A stretch of DNA of 64,000 nucleotides from Henricia sp. BOLD:AAB3569 (GCA_037783545.1 JBBELK010000514.1:434001-498000); one strand, 5' to 3'. Counted from the first letter of the stretch, positions 11,016 to 22,435 are shown. Numbers and translations are program-made. The notes: generated by a model not told the origin, from the letters alone.

Positions 11016-11542
11016 AGGCCCATGCAGTGGATCATTTGCAATGACCCCAAAAAGTAATCGACGAGTTTACAGGGGAAAAGTTCTGAAAGTAAAGATTGAA
11101 TTAATAGCAACTATCCATTAAAAGGTTTTAGCTCAAAATGATATAATTTTACCAGAAAATAATCCGTAAAGATGAAATTATTTAGATCGTTTGCAAACGT
11201 TTTCCTTTTTTTAGGTTCGCGTCTACACGGTCCAAAATGCATGGGCGCTGTGTACTCCGTGTGCGTGTTCCAACGCGATTCATTTTTATGGATCGCGCGC
11301 ACACGCAGTATGTGCGCCGCAGAGTGCATGACGCAAGCCACATAGTACCCGATCAACTGAGAACGAATATTTGAAACACCCCGCCAAGACCAGGAAAATG
11401 CATATGGATTTTCATGGTTTTTTTAAACGTGGTACATTTGACAAAGCTGAAACTTCTTCGGATGAGTTTGTTGATGTCTTTCTTTTGATTTATAATGGTT
11501 TTAGTCGCAGAATCGCTCAAAAACAGATTATCTACAGGGCCT
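11016..11542. mobile_element. TTAA-flanked element, 527 bp
   Basis: TTAA at 11012-11015 and 11543-11546; ends AGGCCCATGCAG and CTACAGGGCCT. It shares the initial AGG/GGCC style with the 4385-4955 element but little else. ORFs of 80-98 codons overlap on both strands inside it and are not convincing. Confidence 0.55.
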
Positions 11543-11965
11543 TTAAGCGCCATCAAGTACAGACACGCTGCAACATGTTCCAAACACGCGTGCATGTTGC
11601 TCTAAATTTATTCGAAGTAGGCCTACGGCACAACCGATGCGCGTCACAAAAAAACGCTCAAATCTGATGCACGTGGCGATTTGTAGGAAGTGACGTCATT
11701 TGAACGTGATCAATAATTTGAACATGATCAATAATTTGAACGTATCGCAGCGCGCGCGCGGCATCTTCAAATGAAAGTACGCTGGTAAGTATTTTTTACG
11801 CGTGCCCATGTGCGTCTAGTGGAGCGCGTGACCGTTGACCACCAAACATTCCCGGATGTTCTACGTCACCCAAAATAAATCATGTTATATTGGTTTTACC
11901 ATACCTCATACATATTCTTCACCAGTTCAGAATCACTGACTGCGGAATTTTTTTTGTGTGCAGCT

Positions 11966-12287
11966 ATCTTTCGTTGTACTAGCTTGTGCGGCGCCGTTGT
12001 GTACTGCACGCTATACCACAGATTTCTATTTAACAACTCTATACACACTAGATCCGATTGTTTCTTACTGTGTAGCCAGGAAAGATTGCTCCAAAAAGTG
12101 CAGTTGTGCAGTCAAAATGGCATTTCATGACGATTTAATAGTTTTTGCTTTTAATAGTTTTTGTGTGTTCAAATCCTGTATACTGGCTTATTTATGTGAT
12201 TTTTCACAATTTAAACGGAAATATTTGTTTTTAGTTGTATGCTTAATTTGTGATGCTGAAGATTTAACTGACCATGTTATAAATTAA
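11966..12287 (+). CDS. Possible terminal exon, unknown product (weak)
   Basis: A frame open after a TGTGCAG acceptor-like site reads about 106 codons to a TAA at 12285. The first part is Cys-rich (SYCVARKDCSKKCSCAV), while the second part is AT-rich and hydrophobic and looks more like UTR. Several AATAAA signals follow (about 12298, 12382 and 12496), which would suit a 3' terminal exon. No upstream exon in matching phase and no family could be recognised. Chance ORF is the leading alternative. Confidence 0.15.
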
Positions 12288-12299
12288 ATTGTCTATGAA

Positions 12300-13298
12300 T
12301 AAACTGAAATGTAAAAATATATGTTCAGTTGTAATGTTGGCAATATATAGAACATGTGTACATGTATAATTTTGTGCTTTGAATAAAAAAATTGTTTTAG
12401 CCATTTGATCCTTGAGTTAGCTGAATTTTGTTTTTAAATATAGAAAAAAATGAATGCCGAATCTTTGCTGCATGTAAGGGATAATATTTGTTTTGGAATA
12501 AACTTAAATAATGTTCATTTCGATAAGGTAGCATTTTCTAACTGAAAATTTATTCAAGAGAGTTATTAGCAAACTGCTGCAGTTGCCTTTTGAAGTGCAT
12601 TGTTTTTCGTGTGTAAAAGAAGGGCCGATTTCCGCTTGTGGGCGGCCCATTCAGCGGAAACTATCGAAAGGGAGATGCGCGCGTAAAACCATTTTCCCGC
12701 TAAAATGCAAACGCCGCTTTTCAGTTGCATGGCACAATAACAGATTCTGTATGCTTCTGTGTGCCACCGCGTGTCTGGGACGTTCTAGAGAGGTCAGCCC
12801 GGCGATCTCCTTCAGACAGAGACACCTTTATTGAAGGTCTGACAAGTCATTCGCCCCTTTCGTTGTCATGTATTACCTTGACAACGACTCGTATGAAGAC
12901 ACGTGCTCCGTAATCCTCTTGGCCTTTGTCAGTCGCGGTTCACTCTAGGTACAAGGTCACTTAATTGGGGCAGCAAGCGGCAGGTGATTTCACCGAGGAG
13001 CTTGCGGTGGAGTCACGTCCTCGCGGCGACTGCATCCGACCAGCACCAAATGCTCCATTTTCACAATTATAATTATGCCGAGCATCAAAAGAAACGAATC
13101 ACATCTTCAATAGGACACTCACTGAAATCCTCCACAGAAAAATGAGAACAGTTTAAACACGGAGGTTAAAGTTTGGTGGTCGGTTCAAACACATCAAAGA
13201 AGAGACGTGTGATCATGACAATTAAGGGTGGTGTAAACAAAAAAGTCACAGCATGACAACACAATAGGTCCCCCGTCTGAATAGTCCAAACAAATTAA
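12300..13298. other. Intergenic stretch, nothing recognised
   Basis: AT-rich to 12570, then CpG-rich to about 13040. Frames of 60-83 codons occur in the CpG-rich part without domain resemblance or flanking splice logic. Confidence 0.4.
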
Positions 13299-13515
13299 AG
13301 AGGAAGAATCCCCCTTGACGAAAATCCAGCATTTAGGCTTTTTTTGATAGTCCAAACATCCCTCTTGCCGACGTGGATTTTTATTATTTTTTAATTGTCG
13401 GTTTTAAGTGGATAAATTGCAAGCAAAAGTGCGCTTTTCGAAAATGAGATTTTCGCGATTTCTGAAACGCTCATTAGGTATTCATGATATGCGCGTGACC
13501 CCGTGACGCAATCCA
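13299..13515. mobile_element. Truncated copy of TTAA element family A
   Basis: TTAA at 13295-13298, then AGAGGAAGAATCCCCCTTGA and about 215 bp almost identical to 6096-6311 of copy 1, breaking off after GTGACGCAATCC. The right end is missing. High identity to copy 1 indicates recent common origin. Confidence 0.85.
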
Positions 13516-13763
13516 TGTCAAGTTCCCTGTGTAAAGGTCTATACTGTATAATCGTATAGGTCACGAAGCCGGGTTATGAACATACATGTAGTGACATTAT
13601 TTTCATATACACATGCCAATCTACTTGAAAGCACCGTTAATCTCGAATGAGATAGTAATTAGCCCTTTGCGTGTTTCATGATGATGAATAGTGTCTGATG
13701 TACTGACGAACTCGCCTGCACATATTTCGTGGCCCCATGCACCGATGAGTATCGTATCGTACA

Positions 13764-14177
13764 AGTGACATCGCAAATCGCAAATATCTTTGCAAATATT
13801 TGCGATGTCGCACATTTTTTTGCAAATATCTTTGCAAATATGTGACCCGCTCTGCAAAAAAGAGTCATGAGTCGCGCTGGCTAGTATTCTTTTTGCGACC
13901 ATAAAAAGAAATCCGCGGCAAATCCACGCTCAATAAAATACCAAAACACAATGGAAATTCCTGGCGGTGCCCAGATATCGCCTGGAATGTCTGTGTTCCC
14001 CCTGGAATGTCTGTTTTACGCCTGGAATTTCTTTTGTGTTTAGGTATTTTAATGAGCGTAGAAATGCCACAGATTTCTTTTTATCATGGTCGCAAAAAGA
14101 ATACTAGCCAGCGCGACTTGTGACTCTTTTTGCAGAGCGGGTCACATATTTGCAATGTCGCACATTTGCAATGTCGC
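13764..14177. mobile_element. Fold-back element with ATTTGCAATGTCGCA ends
   Basis: Long inverted arms (about 130 bp: GTGACCCGCTCTGC, GGCTAGTATTCTTTTTGCGA, TAAAAAGAAAT) flank a short centre with three copies of CCTGGAAT-TCT. The outer parts carry variable runs of TTTGCAAATAT and GATGTCGCA on both sides. It directly abuts the next element. Confidence 0.75.
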
Positions 14178-15036
14178 ACGGTTGCAGGTCAACTCGACCG
14201 TTTGCCAACTGGACTCGGTCCAATTCGACCGTTATACGTAGGCCTACCGTTATTTCTGAACTTGTAGCACCCGTGTTTTTGTGCCAAGCGAAAACATTAA
14301 CGCTGCGTTGTATAAAACAGGGAAGAAAAAAGAACACATTTTATGAGAAGATAAGCAAGATATTTTTGCGACGCAAATTTGCAGAAAGTGCTCTCTCTAC
14401 CCCTAGAACTATGGGAATATCCCCCATAGGCCTATATAGCCTGATTTACCAATGTGGTTGTTGTGTAGCAACTTTAAAAGGGGAACATTAACTTGGCTAG
14501 CGCATTAACCCGCTGTCCAATCCTTACCAAACTTCGTTTGGTAGTTCTTGAGAACTTTACACCTTGTGTGCCTTATAGGCCTATTAGTGTGCCAATGGAT
14601 TTTTGGCAGACTTTTTCAATATAATTGTAGAAAATATAATCTCAGTATTTGCAACATGCATTTCCCCCGCATGACATACCGTTATCATTGACTTCTAGTG
14701 GATTTTCGATAATTTACTGGAGGATTGCACTGGGCATAGTTTAATGTACCCCTGTTAAAGTTGCTGCACAAACATGTTGAAAAATCACGCCTTTATCAAT
14801 GGGGATATGATTCCCATAGGTAGATGAAACACTTTCTGCAAATTTACGGCGCAAATATTTCGCTTTCGTGTGTTGTTTTTCATCCCTTTGTCTTCTACAA
14901 CGCAGCATTATTTTTTTCGCTTGGCACAAAAACACGCGTAGGCCCCCAATACTACAAGTTCAGAAATTGCGGTACGCAAAACGGTCGAGTTGGTCCGAGT
15001 TCAGTTGGCAAACCGTCGAGCTGACCTGCAACCGTA
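14178..15036. mobile_element. Long-TIR element, 859 bp
   Basis: Arms of about 300 bp: 14178-14492 begins ACGGTTGCAGGTCAACTCGA, and 14738-15036 reads back the same sequence with about 80-85% matches by eye. Both arms contain CTTGGCACAAAAACACG or its complement and GCAAATTT-CAGAAAGTG. The unpaired centre is about 245 bp. Frames in both arms mirror each other and are not genes. Confidence 0.75.
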
Positions 15037-15122
15037 TGTTTCTCCCACGCTGTCTTCGAAGCCCTCTATAACTATATACCAGAGTACATCACGCTTATAC
15101 TATAGGCATGTCAAGCATCAGC

Positions 15123-15471
15123 TAGACTGGTTCCCGTCCACATATTCCACACAGGAGAATATAAGGACAGGTAAAGGGCGCTTCATCTTGATCTGTAATT
15201 GGCCGTCTTTGCGCGTGCGCATTGTGTTTTTTATATTTAAAAATTGGCCAAGTCCTTTGCTTTAGGCAATGTACTTTATTTACATAATTGGATATGTTCG
15301 ACACGCACGGCCAAGTTACAAATGTCAATGCAAAATCTGCGCACTTACTAAAAATAAATTATTAATAATAACCACGTGACGGGCAGAATTCTGCCCGTCA
15401 TGGCCGCCCTTTACCGATCCCTATATTTTCGCAATAAGCGAACCAATCTATAGGGATCGGGAACCAATCTA
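15123..15471 (+). mobile_element. 9-bp-TSD MITE family B, copy 1 (349 bp)
   Basis: Ends TAGACTGGTTCCCG and CGGGAACCAATCTA, flanked by AGCATCAGC (one extra A on the right). The interior holds CCACGTGACGGGCAG, the palindrome GGGCAGAATTCTGCCC and CTTTACCGATCCCTATA. A 9-bp duplication fits Mutator-like elements. It is nearly identical to copies at 15786, 17675 and 20973. Confidence 0.92.
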
Positions 15472-15785
15472 AAGCATCAGCATGCAAAGTATGCGAACAA
15501 AGATTTTTGCGAAAAATTGTGAGTTATATCACAAGACACAACAGATCTGTGTGGGGAGTTGTAGCGTTGTAGGATCACTACAAACTACCACAGGCATTAT
15601 TGCTGGTCTCAAATAGACTTGGTTCCAAGTCCGAGATCCTGTTTTGAACCGAGATTACCCAGTGAATTCAATAGCGTACCTCCCTTGTTTGTAGTAGATG
15701 CGCCGACGACGTAATTCGCATAGGTTGACCTGCATGATATTATGGAATTGTACAGATTGTGACTGGCTGATTTCTGCTACCAAAG

Positions 15786-16134
15786 TAGATTGGTTCCCGA
15801 TCCCTATAGATTGGTTTGCTTATTGCGAAAATATAGGGATCGGTAAAGGGCAGCCATGACGGGCAGAATTCTGCCCGTCACGTGGTTATTATTATTTATT
15901 TATTTTTAGTAAGTGCGCAGATTTTGCATTGACATTTGTAACTTGGCCGTGCGTGTCGAACATATCCAATTATGTAAATAAAGTACATTGCCTAAAGCAA
16001 AGGGCCTGGCCAATTTTTAAATATAAAAAACACAATGCGCACGCGCAAAGACAACCAATTACAGATCAAAATGAAGCGCCCTTTACCTGTCCTTATATTC
16101 TCCTGTGTGGAATATGTGGACGGGAACCAGTCTA
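15786..16134 (-). mobile_element. 9-bp-TSD MITE family B, copy 2, inverted
   Basis: Same 349-bp element on the opposite strand, flanked by CTACCAAAG on both sides (15777-15785 and 16135-16143). With copy 1 it forms a 314-bp-spaced inverted pair that could extrude as a large hairpin. Confidence 0.92.
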
Positions 16135-16213
16135 CTACCAAAGTTGGTAGCGAATATAAAGAAAAACATATATCTCGCAGTTCGAAAAAGGCCAAGTGAA
16201 TGAGCCACTCGGC

Positions 16214-16297
16214 TAGACTGGTTCCCCTGTCCACATATTTATTTCCCCTTCGTCGTAGCGAGAGCAGCGTAGCGCACATGGACAGGGGACCAGTCTA
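16214..16297. mobile_element. 84-bp mini-element related to family B
   Basis: Ends TAGACTGGTTCCCCTGTCCA and TGGACAGGGGACCAGTCTA, flanked by CCACTCGGC at 16205-16213 and 16298-16306. Same terminal motif and 9-bp duplication as family B but a distinct core, so it was probably moved by the same transposase. Confidence 0.88.
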
Positions 16298-16306
16298 CCA
16301 CTCGGC

Positions 16307-17228
16307 GTGTGTAGACTTTACTCGAGTCACCAAATCGCCCAAATTCACGAGGCCTCGCTCCGTTTAGTGGTAGCGTCCACTTTTACTAGGGGAGTGGGGT
16401 CTAATGTTTAAATGAACAGTAACTGTAAGAAGTTTTTTAATAGATACGTAGGCCTATCTTTATTCAGATGAACTACGTTTAGCTTTTAGCGAAATATAGT
16501 AAGTCTTCCTTCAGTTACGAACATTTATATTGCGTGCAAGATAAAATGATATACATGTACATAAAAAGATCTCCCCATGCATATTAACAATTGTGGTAAT
16601 TGCGGCTACGATGTCGCGAGATACAACCACGGACGTGGATACAACGCGCGAGATGATTGTTCGAAACGACTTCATTATAAGGTCAAAAGTGTCAGGTCAA
16701 AAAAATCCCTTGTCTCTCATTGGTCGAGCCGAGGCCTTAAAATGGCTCAACTCGATGCAGCAAGGGTTTTGTGGAACTCGGTGTGCAGCAAAGACCCTTG
16801 CGAAAGGAAGATGGGTAACTCGTACCAAACTCGTACCACACTCCCCACCTTCTCGCAGTAAGCTCGTAAAGCTATAGTGGTAAACTCCCCCGCGAGCTTC
16901 AAGAGTTGGCGATTTCGGGAAACTCTTGGTAAAACCCTTGGCGTCACAATGTCTACGAGTAAACTACAAGCTTACGCATAGGTCACACAGAGCACGATCC
17001 TAACAAGAATCTTTGGCGATCGGACAAGAGTTGAAAAATGTCGAATATCGCGGTAGATCGCCTTGGATATGCTAATTTTAGAACACGAATATGGCAACAC
17101 AAATATAGTACGACCAATCGTGTGAATTCGGCATGCTCCACAAAAGCAACAAGACTTTCACCACGACTTATCAAGAAACGACACGAAACAACGAGATCCA
17201 AGTACGGGTGTTGGCGGGGGTCGTGTCA
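16307..17228. other. Intergenic, CpG-rich, no gene recognised
   Basis: Frames of 60-94 codons occur on both strands around 16577-17345, favoured by CpG-rich composition with few stops. No domain, start context or splice pattern supports them. Short local repeats such as ACTCGTACCA are present. Confidence 0.35.
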
Positions 17229-17606
17229 CTTTCGCTCGTTCCCACCGCCCAAACTGGGCGCTGGGACAGGCTAATTTGTTTGCGCCCTCATTGGCCAAAA
17301 TGTTACACGCAACGTGACCACGAGGTCACGCCTTTTTCTTGTTAATGCACGTAAAAACAATTTTTCAAACAGACAAGGCAGTCTCGCACACCTGAGTACA
17401 CTCATTTTTTTCGAAAATTCAATTTTTGGGGTCATTGGATATAAGCGTTAACATACTTTTTATCAATTTTTCGTCTGGCAGTAAGCAACCCACAATGCTC
17501 CGCGGCTCTGTATATGTCACGTGTTTCCGTCACAGAAATCTGTGAAGGCACATCAGCCCCACCCTGCTGCAGCGCCCAGTATGGGCGGCTGGGAACGAGC
17601 GAAATT
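17229..17606. mobile_element. Inverted-repeat element, CGCTCGTTCCCACCGCCC ends
   Basis: CTTTCGCTCGTTCCCACCGC at the left reads back at 17571-17606 (GGGCGGCTGGGAACGAGCGA), about 34 bp of inverted similarity. A one-ended relative lies at 22228-22255 (CTTCGCTTGTTCCCACCGCC). Confidence 0.65.
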
Positions 17607-17674
17607 TTTGACTTTGGAGTCGCGATCACACATATTAGAACGACCACAAGGGGGCGCTATGGTATGCGTTCGTG

Positions 17675-18023
17675 TAGACTGGTTCCCGTCCACATATTCC
17701 ACACAGGAGAATATAAGGACAGGTAAAGGGCGCTTCATATTGATCTGTAATTGGCCGTCTTTGCGCGTGCGCATTGTGTTTTTTATATTTAAAAATTGGC
17801 CAAGTCCTTTGCTTTAGGCAATGTACTTTATTTACATAATTGGATATGTTCGACACGCACGGCCAAGTTACAAATGTCAATTCAAAATCTGCGCACTTAC
17901 TAAAAATATAAAAATAATAATAACCACGTGACGGGCAGAATTCTGCCCGTCATGGCTGCCCTTTACCGATCCCTATATTTTCGCAATAAGCGAACCAATC
18001 TATAGGGATCGGGAACCAATCTA
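17675..18023 (+). mobile_element. 9-bp-TSD MITE family B, copy 3
   Basis: Full 349-bp copy flanked by GCGTTCGTG at 17666-17674 and 18024-18032. Very few differences from copy 1 by eye. Confidence 0.92.
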
Positions 18024-18765
18024 GCGTTCGTGCAGCTCACAAGAAAAACCACTACGAAAAGTATTAACAATTCGCGAATAAGACAATTAGTTATTATAGC
18101 AAATAAATACCACATTAACAAGAGAAACCATCAGCGTTTAAGGTTTTATTTTGCGTGCATTTTGCACAAAATTTACTTCACGAAAACAAAATCTTAAGTT
18201 TGACTTTGCCAAATCTCTAAAATTAAAGTTGAGATGCGGAGCCGTTGATTTATTAAATTCACGTTAATTTTTGAAATACATGTAAGCCTTTTGACTTTTC
18301 AAATTCGGAATCCCTCTTTTATATAAGAGTCGAATTTCATCAAACTACAAGAAAAATATACAAGTTAAAACCTATATTGTTGTAGGCCTACATAATAACT
18401 GTATACGCTTCAGAGCACTCAGTTTGGTTATTGCGTTGGTTCACAAATTTTCTCGCAAACGACGACGGTTCCCATGCATATAGTTCAGGAGCCCAGGGGG
18501 GTTGGGTTAGCTGGGAAGGTAACCAATTGCCTTGTACATCACAATTGTTCCCAGGGCATCCCAGTGTATGAAACCGGGCGACTGGGAAGCCTGCTGTGGT
18601 GGGTGTGGCCACGAGGGTAATTAAAAAGTTGCATAAAAGCTGAACTAGATCAGCTTTTATTGGTAACCACATCAAATTTAGTTCAGTATGTCAGGTATCA
18701 TGACTCCAAGAACAACAAATTGCCAATGCCAGTGATTGTCGGTGGTGGGGTACCCTTGCCAGTCT
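18024..18765. other. Intergenic with an 11-bp hairpin at 18633-18660
   Basis: AT-rich first half. At 18633 ATAAAAGCTGA, a 6-nt loop, then the exact complement. A 95-codon minus-strand frame at 18388-18675 shows no family resemblance. Confidence 0.35.
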
Positions 18766-19031
18766 TTAATATTTGACCCCTCATGGATGACCTAGATCAG
18801 CTCATGAGGTAACCTTTGACACTTTTGCTACGTTCAATAGACTGCCAAAGTGAATACGTCACCTTTTGTTGGTTGCCTATAGGCAATTGGATCTAAACTA
18901 AAAAATCACTCAAACGTGTCCCAGTGCTTTTCCAACGGTACTTTTCCCGACGGCCATGATAGTTTAGATCCAATTGCCATGGCAACGCACGTCACACTTC
19001 GGCCGACGTTATGATGAAATATTGAAGGGTC
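18766..19031. mobile_element. Probable decayed inverted-repeat elements
   Basis: AATATTTGACCCCTCA near 18768 pairs with TGAAGGGTCAAAT near 19022. Inside, GGCAATTGGATCTAAACTA at 18883 pairs perfectly with TAGTTTAGATCCAATTGCC at 18961, indicating one element within another. The 18838-18892 part matches 125-175 in inverse orientation. Confidence 0.55.
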
Positions 19032-19940
19032 AAATCACACTTTAGTTTTGCCGAATTTGTACTAAGACCAGTGAGGCCAACTGGAGCAAGAGGGGCACCA
19101 CGGCAAACTTATTTGTTCCAAATGGTCCGATGATTAGTGTAAATAAATGTGAGCCTCATGAAACTTAAAGCATGTAAAATGTGCAATAGAAGATAGAACA
19201 GGTCAATGCGATAATTCCGCCCAAGATATCTTTTTATAAATATGAAAACGATAATTGAAGTTGAAGATGAAGATGAATTAATGCGTACACACATAAACTA
19301 GGCCCCGATCGACTACCGTGGCCCATTGTATTTTGGCTACGTTGTAGGCGTGCAGTGTAACCAGTCTAAATAGGACGGCGGCTTTGCACAATTTCTCAGT
19401 GGAAAACATGGAAAGTTTTTCAATTTTTTCCCCTTCAGAACGTAGATGGGGTACCGGTACCGAGTTGACTAACATACAGGTTGTGTTTTTATCATACACA
19501 TCCTTAAATCACACGAGGAAATAGAGCCGTTTAAAAAAATTTCCAATAAAGCTGTCTAGGGAATGCTGGCCAAGTTGGCCTCAGTCTGAAAGTTATGAAG
19601 GGACATTGGTTTCATAAAATCCTGGCCGTTATCCCTGAAAACAGAACCGGATGTGCAGGGTCCGGGAAACCTGTGGCCAAAAACTCGCCTTGGGGTAAAA
19701 AATAGTGATTATCGAAATATATCCCAGTATAAAATGGGTCCTTTTCAGTGAAAGTGACACCCATGTATGACGTGTGTTTTCCTGGTAGTACTATACACCC
19801 TTTATGAGGTCATATCAAAATGGTACCAGGTACAATCACTGCATGCCGACACGTGAAGGGCAAAGATTACAGAGTTACTTTCCAGCTGGGTACCCGGAAT
19901 AATACTACGGAAGCGTATTGCTGCCAACTTGAAATATTGT
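19032..19940. other. Intergenic, weak inverted repeat at 19072-19570
   Basis: CAGTGAGGCCAACTGG at 19070 and CCAAGTTGGCCTCAGT at 19569 are roughly complementary and may be ends of a decayed element of about 500 bp. No coding exon recognised. Confidence 0.3.
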
Positions 19941-20172
19941 TTATCTCGTTTAAACGACTTACTTATCTCGTTTAAACGACTTTACCGCACTATCTCGTTT
20001 AAACGACTTGGCTATCTCGTTTAAACGACTTAACTTGTCCATCTCGTTTTAACGAATAGCTACCCCGTTTTAACGACTTAATATCAATATCTCTCTTTTA
20101 AACGACTTGATTAAGTCTGTTTAAACGAGTTATTATATCGTTTAAACGACTTAATTATCTCGTTTAAACGGC
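19941..20172. repeat. Array of about 10 CGTTTAAACG palindromes
   Basis: Units read ATCTCGTTTAAACGACTTA with spacers of variable length (unit spacing about 17-30 bp). The 10-bp self-complementary core is intact in seven or eight units, altered to CGTTTTAACG in two and to CTTTTAAACG in one. Spacer lengths vary, unlike a simple satellite, so the palindrome seems to be the conserved item. Function unknown. Confidence 0.9.
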
Positions 20173-20195
20173 ATAACCCACGTCATTTCACCCCC

Positions 20196-20243
20196 GCTGA
20201 ATCGGTCGAAACAGCGGCCCGCTGTTTCAGCCGCCGATTCAGC
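20196..20243. repeat. GC-rich hairpin next to the palindrome array
   Basis: GCTGAATCGG..GAAACAGCGG pairs with CCGCTGTTTC..CCGATTCAGC; the two arms meet with almost no loop. It follows the array by 24 bp. Confidence 0.7.
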
Positions 20244-20303
20244 ATGCACATTAGAAAATGATGGAAAATCCATAATACATAAACCAGAGGATGTAAACCA
20301 ACA

Positions 20304-20431
20304 AAGACACAGGCTCGTCAGCAATACGCGCTCGCAAAATTCGTGCCACGAAATACGCAACTCCAAGCCTTTGCTTTGGAGCTGCGTATCGCTTGGCATG
20401 AATTTGGCGCGCGCGTATTGCCGACGAGCCT
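20304..20431. mobile_element. AGGCTCGTCAGCAAT MITE family C, copy 1
   Basis: CACAGGCTCGTCAGCAAT at the left and ATTGCCGACGAGCCT followed by TTAA at the right, with a near-complete fold-back core (ACGCAACTCCAAGC/GCTTTGGAGCTGCGT). Other copies at 33361 and 33985. Confidence 0.85.
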
Positions 20432-20677
20432 TTAAGTCGGAACAATTTCATCATTTTCGTACATGATGTCCTACGAGTCCCGAAGAGCTATAAAATGGGA
20501 AGATTTTCGCCAAAATATTAAAACGCACGTCTTTAAAACAATTTGTTCCCTTCATGTTGTACAAATTAACAACCTTTAATGCATTTTAATTTAATTTTGG
20601 TTCAAGTCCCAAACCCATTCGTTCAGATATGCTGACGTATTTTATCGTATTGACCCCTTTCGAACACGTGCGAATAT

Positions 20678-20879
20678 GCCATTTTGGGAGTCAAATAATG
20701 CTGAGTCATTGTGGAAGCAATGTGCGTGCGCGTTGTGTGTGTCTCTGGTGGGCGTAACGCGGTTTAGTTCACCAATGGGAGCCTCAGCATAGCGCGTTAC
20801 GCGCGCTATATGGACACACACAACGCGCACGCACATTGCTTCCACAACGACGCGGCATTGTTTTACTCCCAAAATGACG
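20678..20879. mobile_element. Fold-back MITE with about 70-bp arms
   Basis: GCCATTTTGGGAGTCAAA and GGAAGCAATGTGCGTGCGCG pair with CGCGCACGCACATTGCTTCC and TACTCCCAAAATGACG. The centre contains a smaller imperfect pair of GCGTTACGC. The frames on each strand mirror each other because of the palindrome. Confidence 0.8.
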
Positions 20880-20972
20880 TCATTGGCACGAGCTCATTAG
20901 CCTCACGCGCCCGACATTTCGCAAATACGTGCCTTTTTACACGGTTCCCCACAGTCGGCGCACAGATTGATC

Positions 20973-21317
20973 TAGACTGGTTCCCGTCCACATATTCCAC
21001 ACAGGAGAATATAAGGACCGGTAAAGGGCGCTTCATCTTGATCTGTAATTGGTCGTCTTTGCGCGTGCGCATTGTGTTTTTTATATTTAAAAATTGGCCA
21101 AGCCCTTTGCTTTAGGCAATGTACTTTATTTACATATAATTAGATATGTTCGACACGCACGGCCAAGTTACAAATGTCAATGCAAAATCTGCGCACTTAC
21201 TAAAACAAAAATAATAACCACGTGACGGGCAGAATTCTGCCCGTCATGGCTGCCCTTTACCGATCCCTATATTTTCGCAATAAGCGAACCAATCTATAGG
21301 GATCGGGAACCAATCTA
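20973..21317 (+). mobile_element. 9-bp-TSD MITE family B, copy 4 (345 bp)
   Basis: Flanked by AGATTGATC at 20964-20972 and 21318-21326. Small indels relative to the 349-bp copies. Confidence 0.92.
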
Positions 21318-21846
21318 AGATTGATCGTGTACAAATATGAGATTTTGCAGGGGAGTGAAGCTCTCGGCCGCTAGCGCTTCAAACCCGTAAAACGTGCTGA
21401 ATTTGTGTTGTTGCGGACACAATCATTTGTTACCTGGTAATATAGCTCAGATACAAACTCAATACTGTATACCTGATTTGAGATTATATCGGCGTCTAGG
21501 GGTGAAATACTGGCTTGATTTACCGCGCCGGCTTACGCTCCACCAACGCACTCGCAACTGGCACACGGCGCCAGCTCACCGCGCCCCCGGGTCCATTTCC
21601 CCTGCGAAATCCCATTCGTTCGACACGATCAAACTTGCGCTCCTGTGCGGTGTACTAGAATTCCGTACCATCATGCACTTTGCGCAGGGAATTATGGGGA
21701 GACCGTAAAGGCACGTATTATAAAGTTCTTGGCATTATTGTCTGTCCAAATGCATTTATACAGAGCATATCTGATGCCAACATTGCCGAGTAAACAATCG
21801 GTCTGTTGTGAAACTTCCAACGGTCGAGTTGACTATAGTACTGCAC

Positions 21847-21893
21847 CATAGAGTTGTATGAGCCGTAAGCCTTACGGCTTATACAACTCTATG
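21847..21893. repeat. 47-bp near-perfect palindrome
   Basis: CATAGAGTTGTATGAGCCGT(AAG) is followed at once by its complement with a single mismatch and a 1-nt centre; GTAC words extend it outward. Probably a decayed MITE core. Confidence 0.7.
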
Positions 21894-22075
21894 TACTGTA
21901 CCCGTTTTCATGTACACAACACATGCGGCGCGCGCGGGGAGTATTTTCAACACTTTAACACCTAAAAATCGGAACAAATACAATAAAATCGGACTAGTTG
22001 GCAGGTATGATATCTACAAAATTGGATGGCACTTCCAGAGCTCCGTATGTACGTGTATACCATGTGGCATGATCT

Positions 22076-22227
22076 AAAGCGGGCCTCCCACTGTGCGACT
22101 TTTGCCACGAATTTCCAACGATTGTGTATAGAGTCTATAGCTATAGACAGTCTTTGGTAATCTCACCAAATTGTACCTAATCGTTGGAAATTCGTGGCAA
22201 AAATCACACAGTGGGAACCCCCGCTTT
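22076..22227. mobile_element. MITE with AAAGCGGG ends, 152 bp
   Basis: Left AAAGCGGGCCTCCCACTGTG and right CACAGTGGGAACCCCCGCTT pair, followed inward by TTTGCCACGAATTTCCAACG and its exact complement. The loop is about 55 nt. Target duplication unclear. Confidence 0.8.
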
Positions 22228-22435
22228 AACCTTCGCTTGTTCCCACCGCCCATACTGGTTGAAAGAAATATAAAAAGGCGATTGAATATAGTTAATAAAA
22301 ACCGACAAAAATTAATGCAGGGCACTTTCTGATTGGCCCAGGGAGTGCGAAATTTATGCTAATTGACCAATACGGTACAGCATAAAATGCCGATTCATCC
22401 GCTATTTGATTTGGTCAACTCTCAACAAAACCAAA

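Noticed and set aside
19941..20172. CRISPR array
   Set aside because: Palindromic 18-bp words with very short, irregular spacers in a eukaryotic context; no cas genes.
15122..21115. Similar 68-101-codon frames (for example minus-strand peptides beginning MTFVTWPCVSNISNY) repeated four times
   Set aside because: They are readings of the family B MITE. Conservation is explained by recent element copies, and there is no start context or domain.
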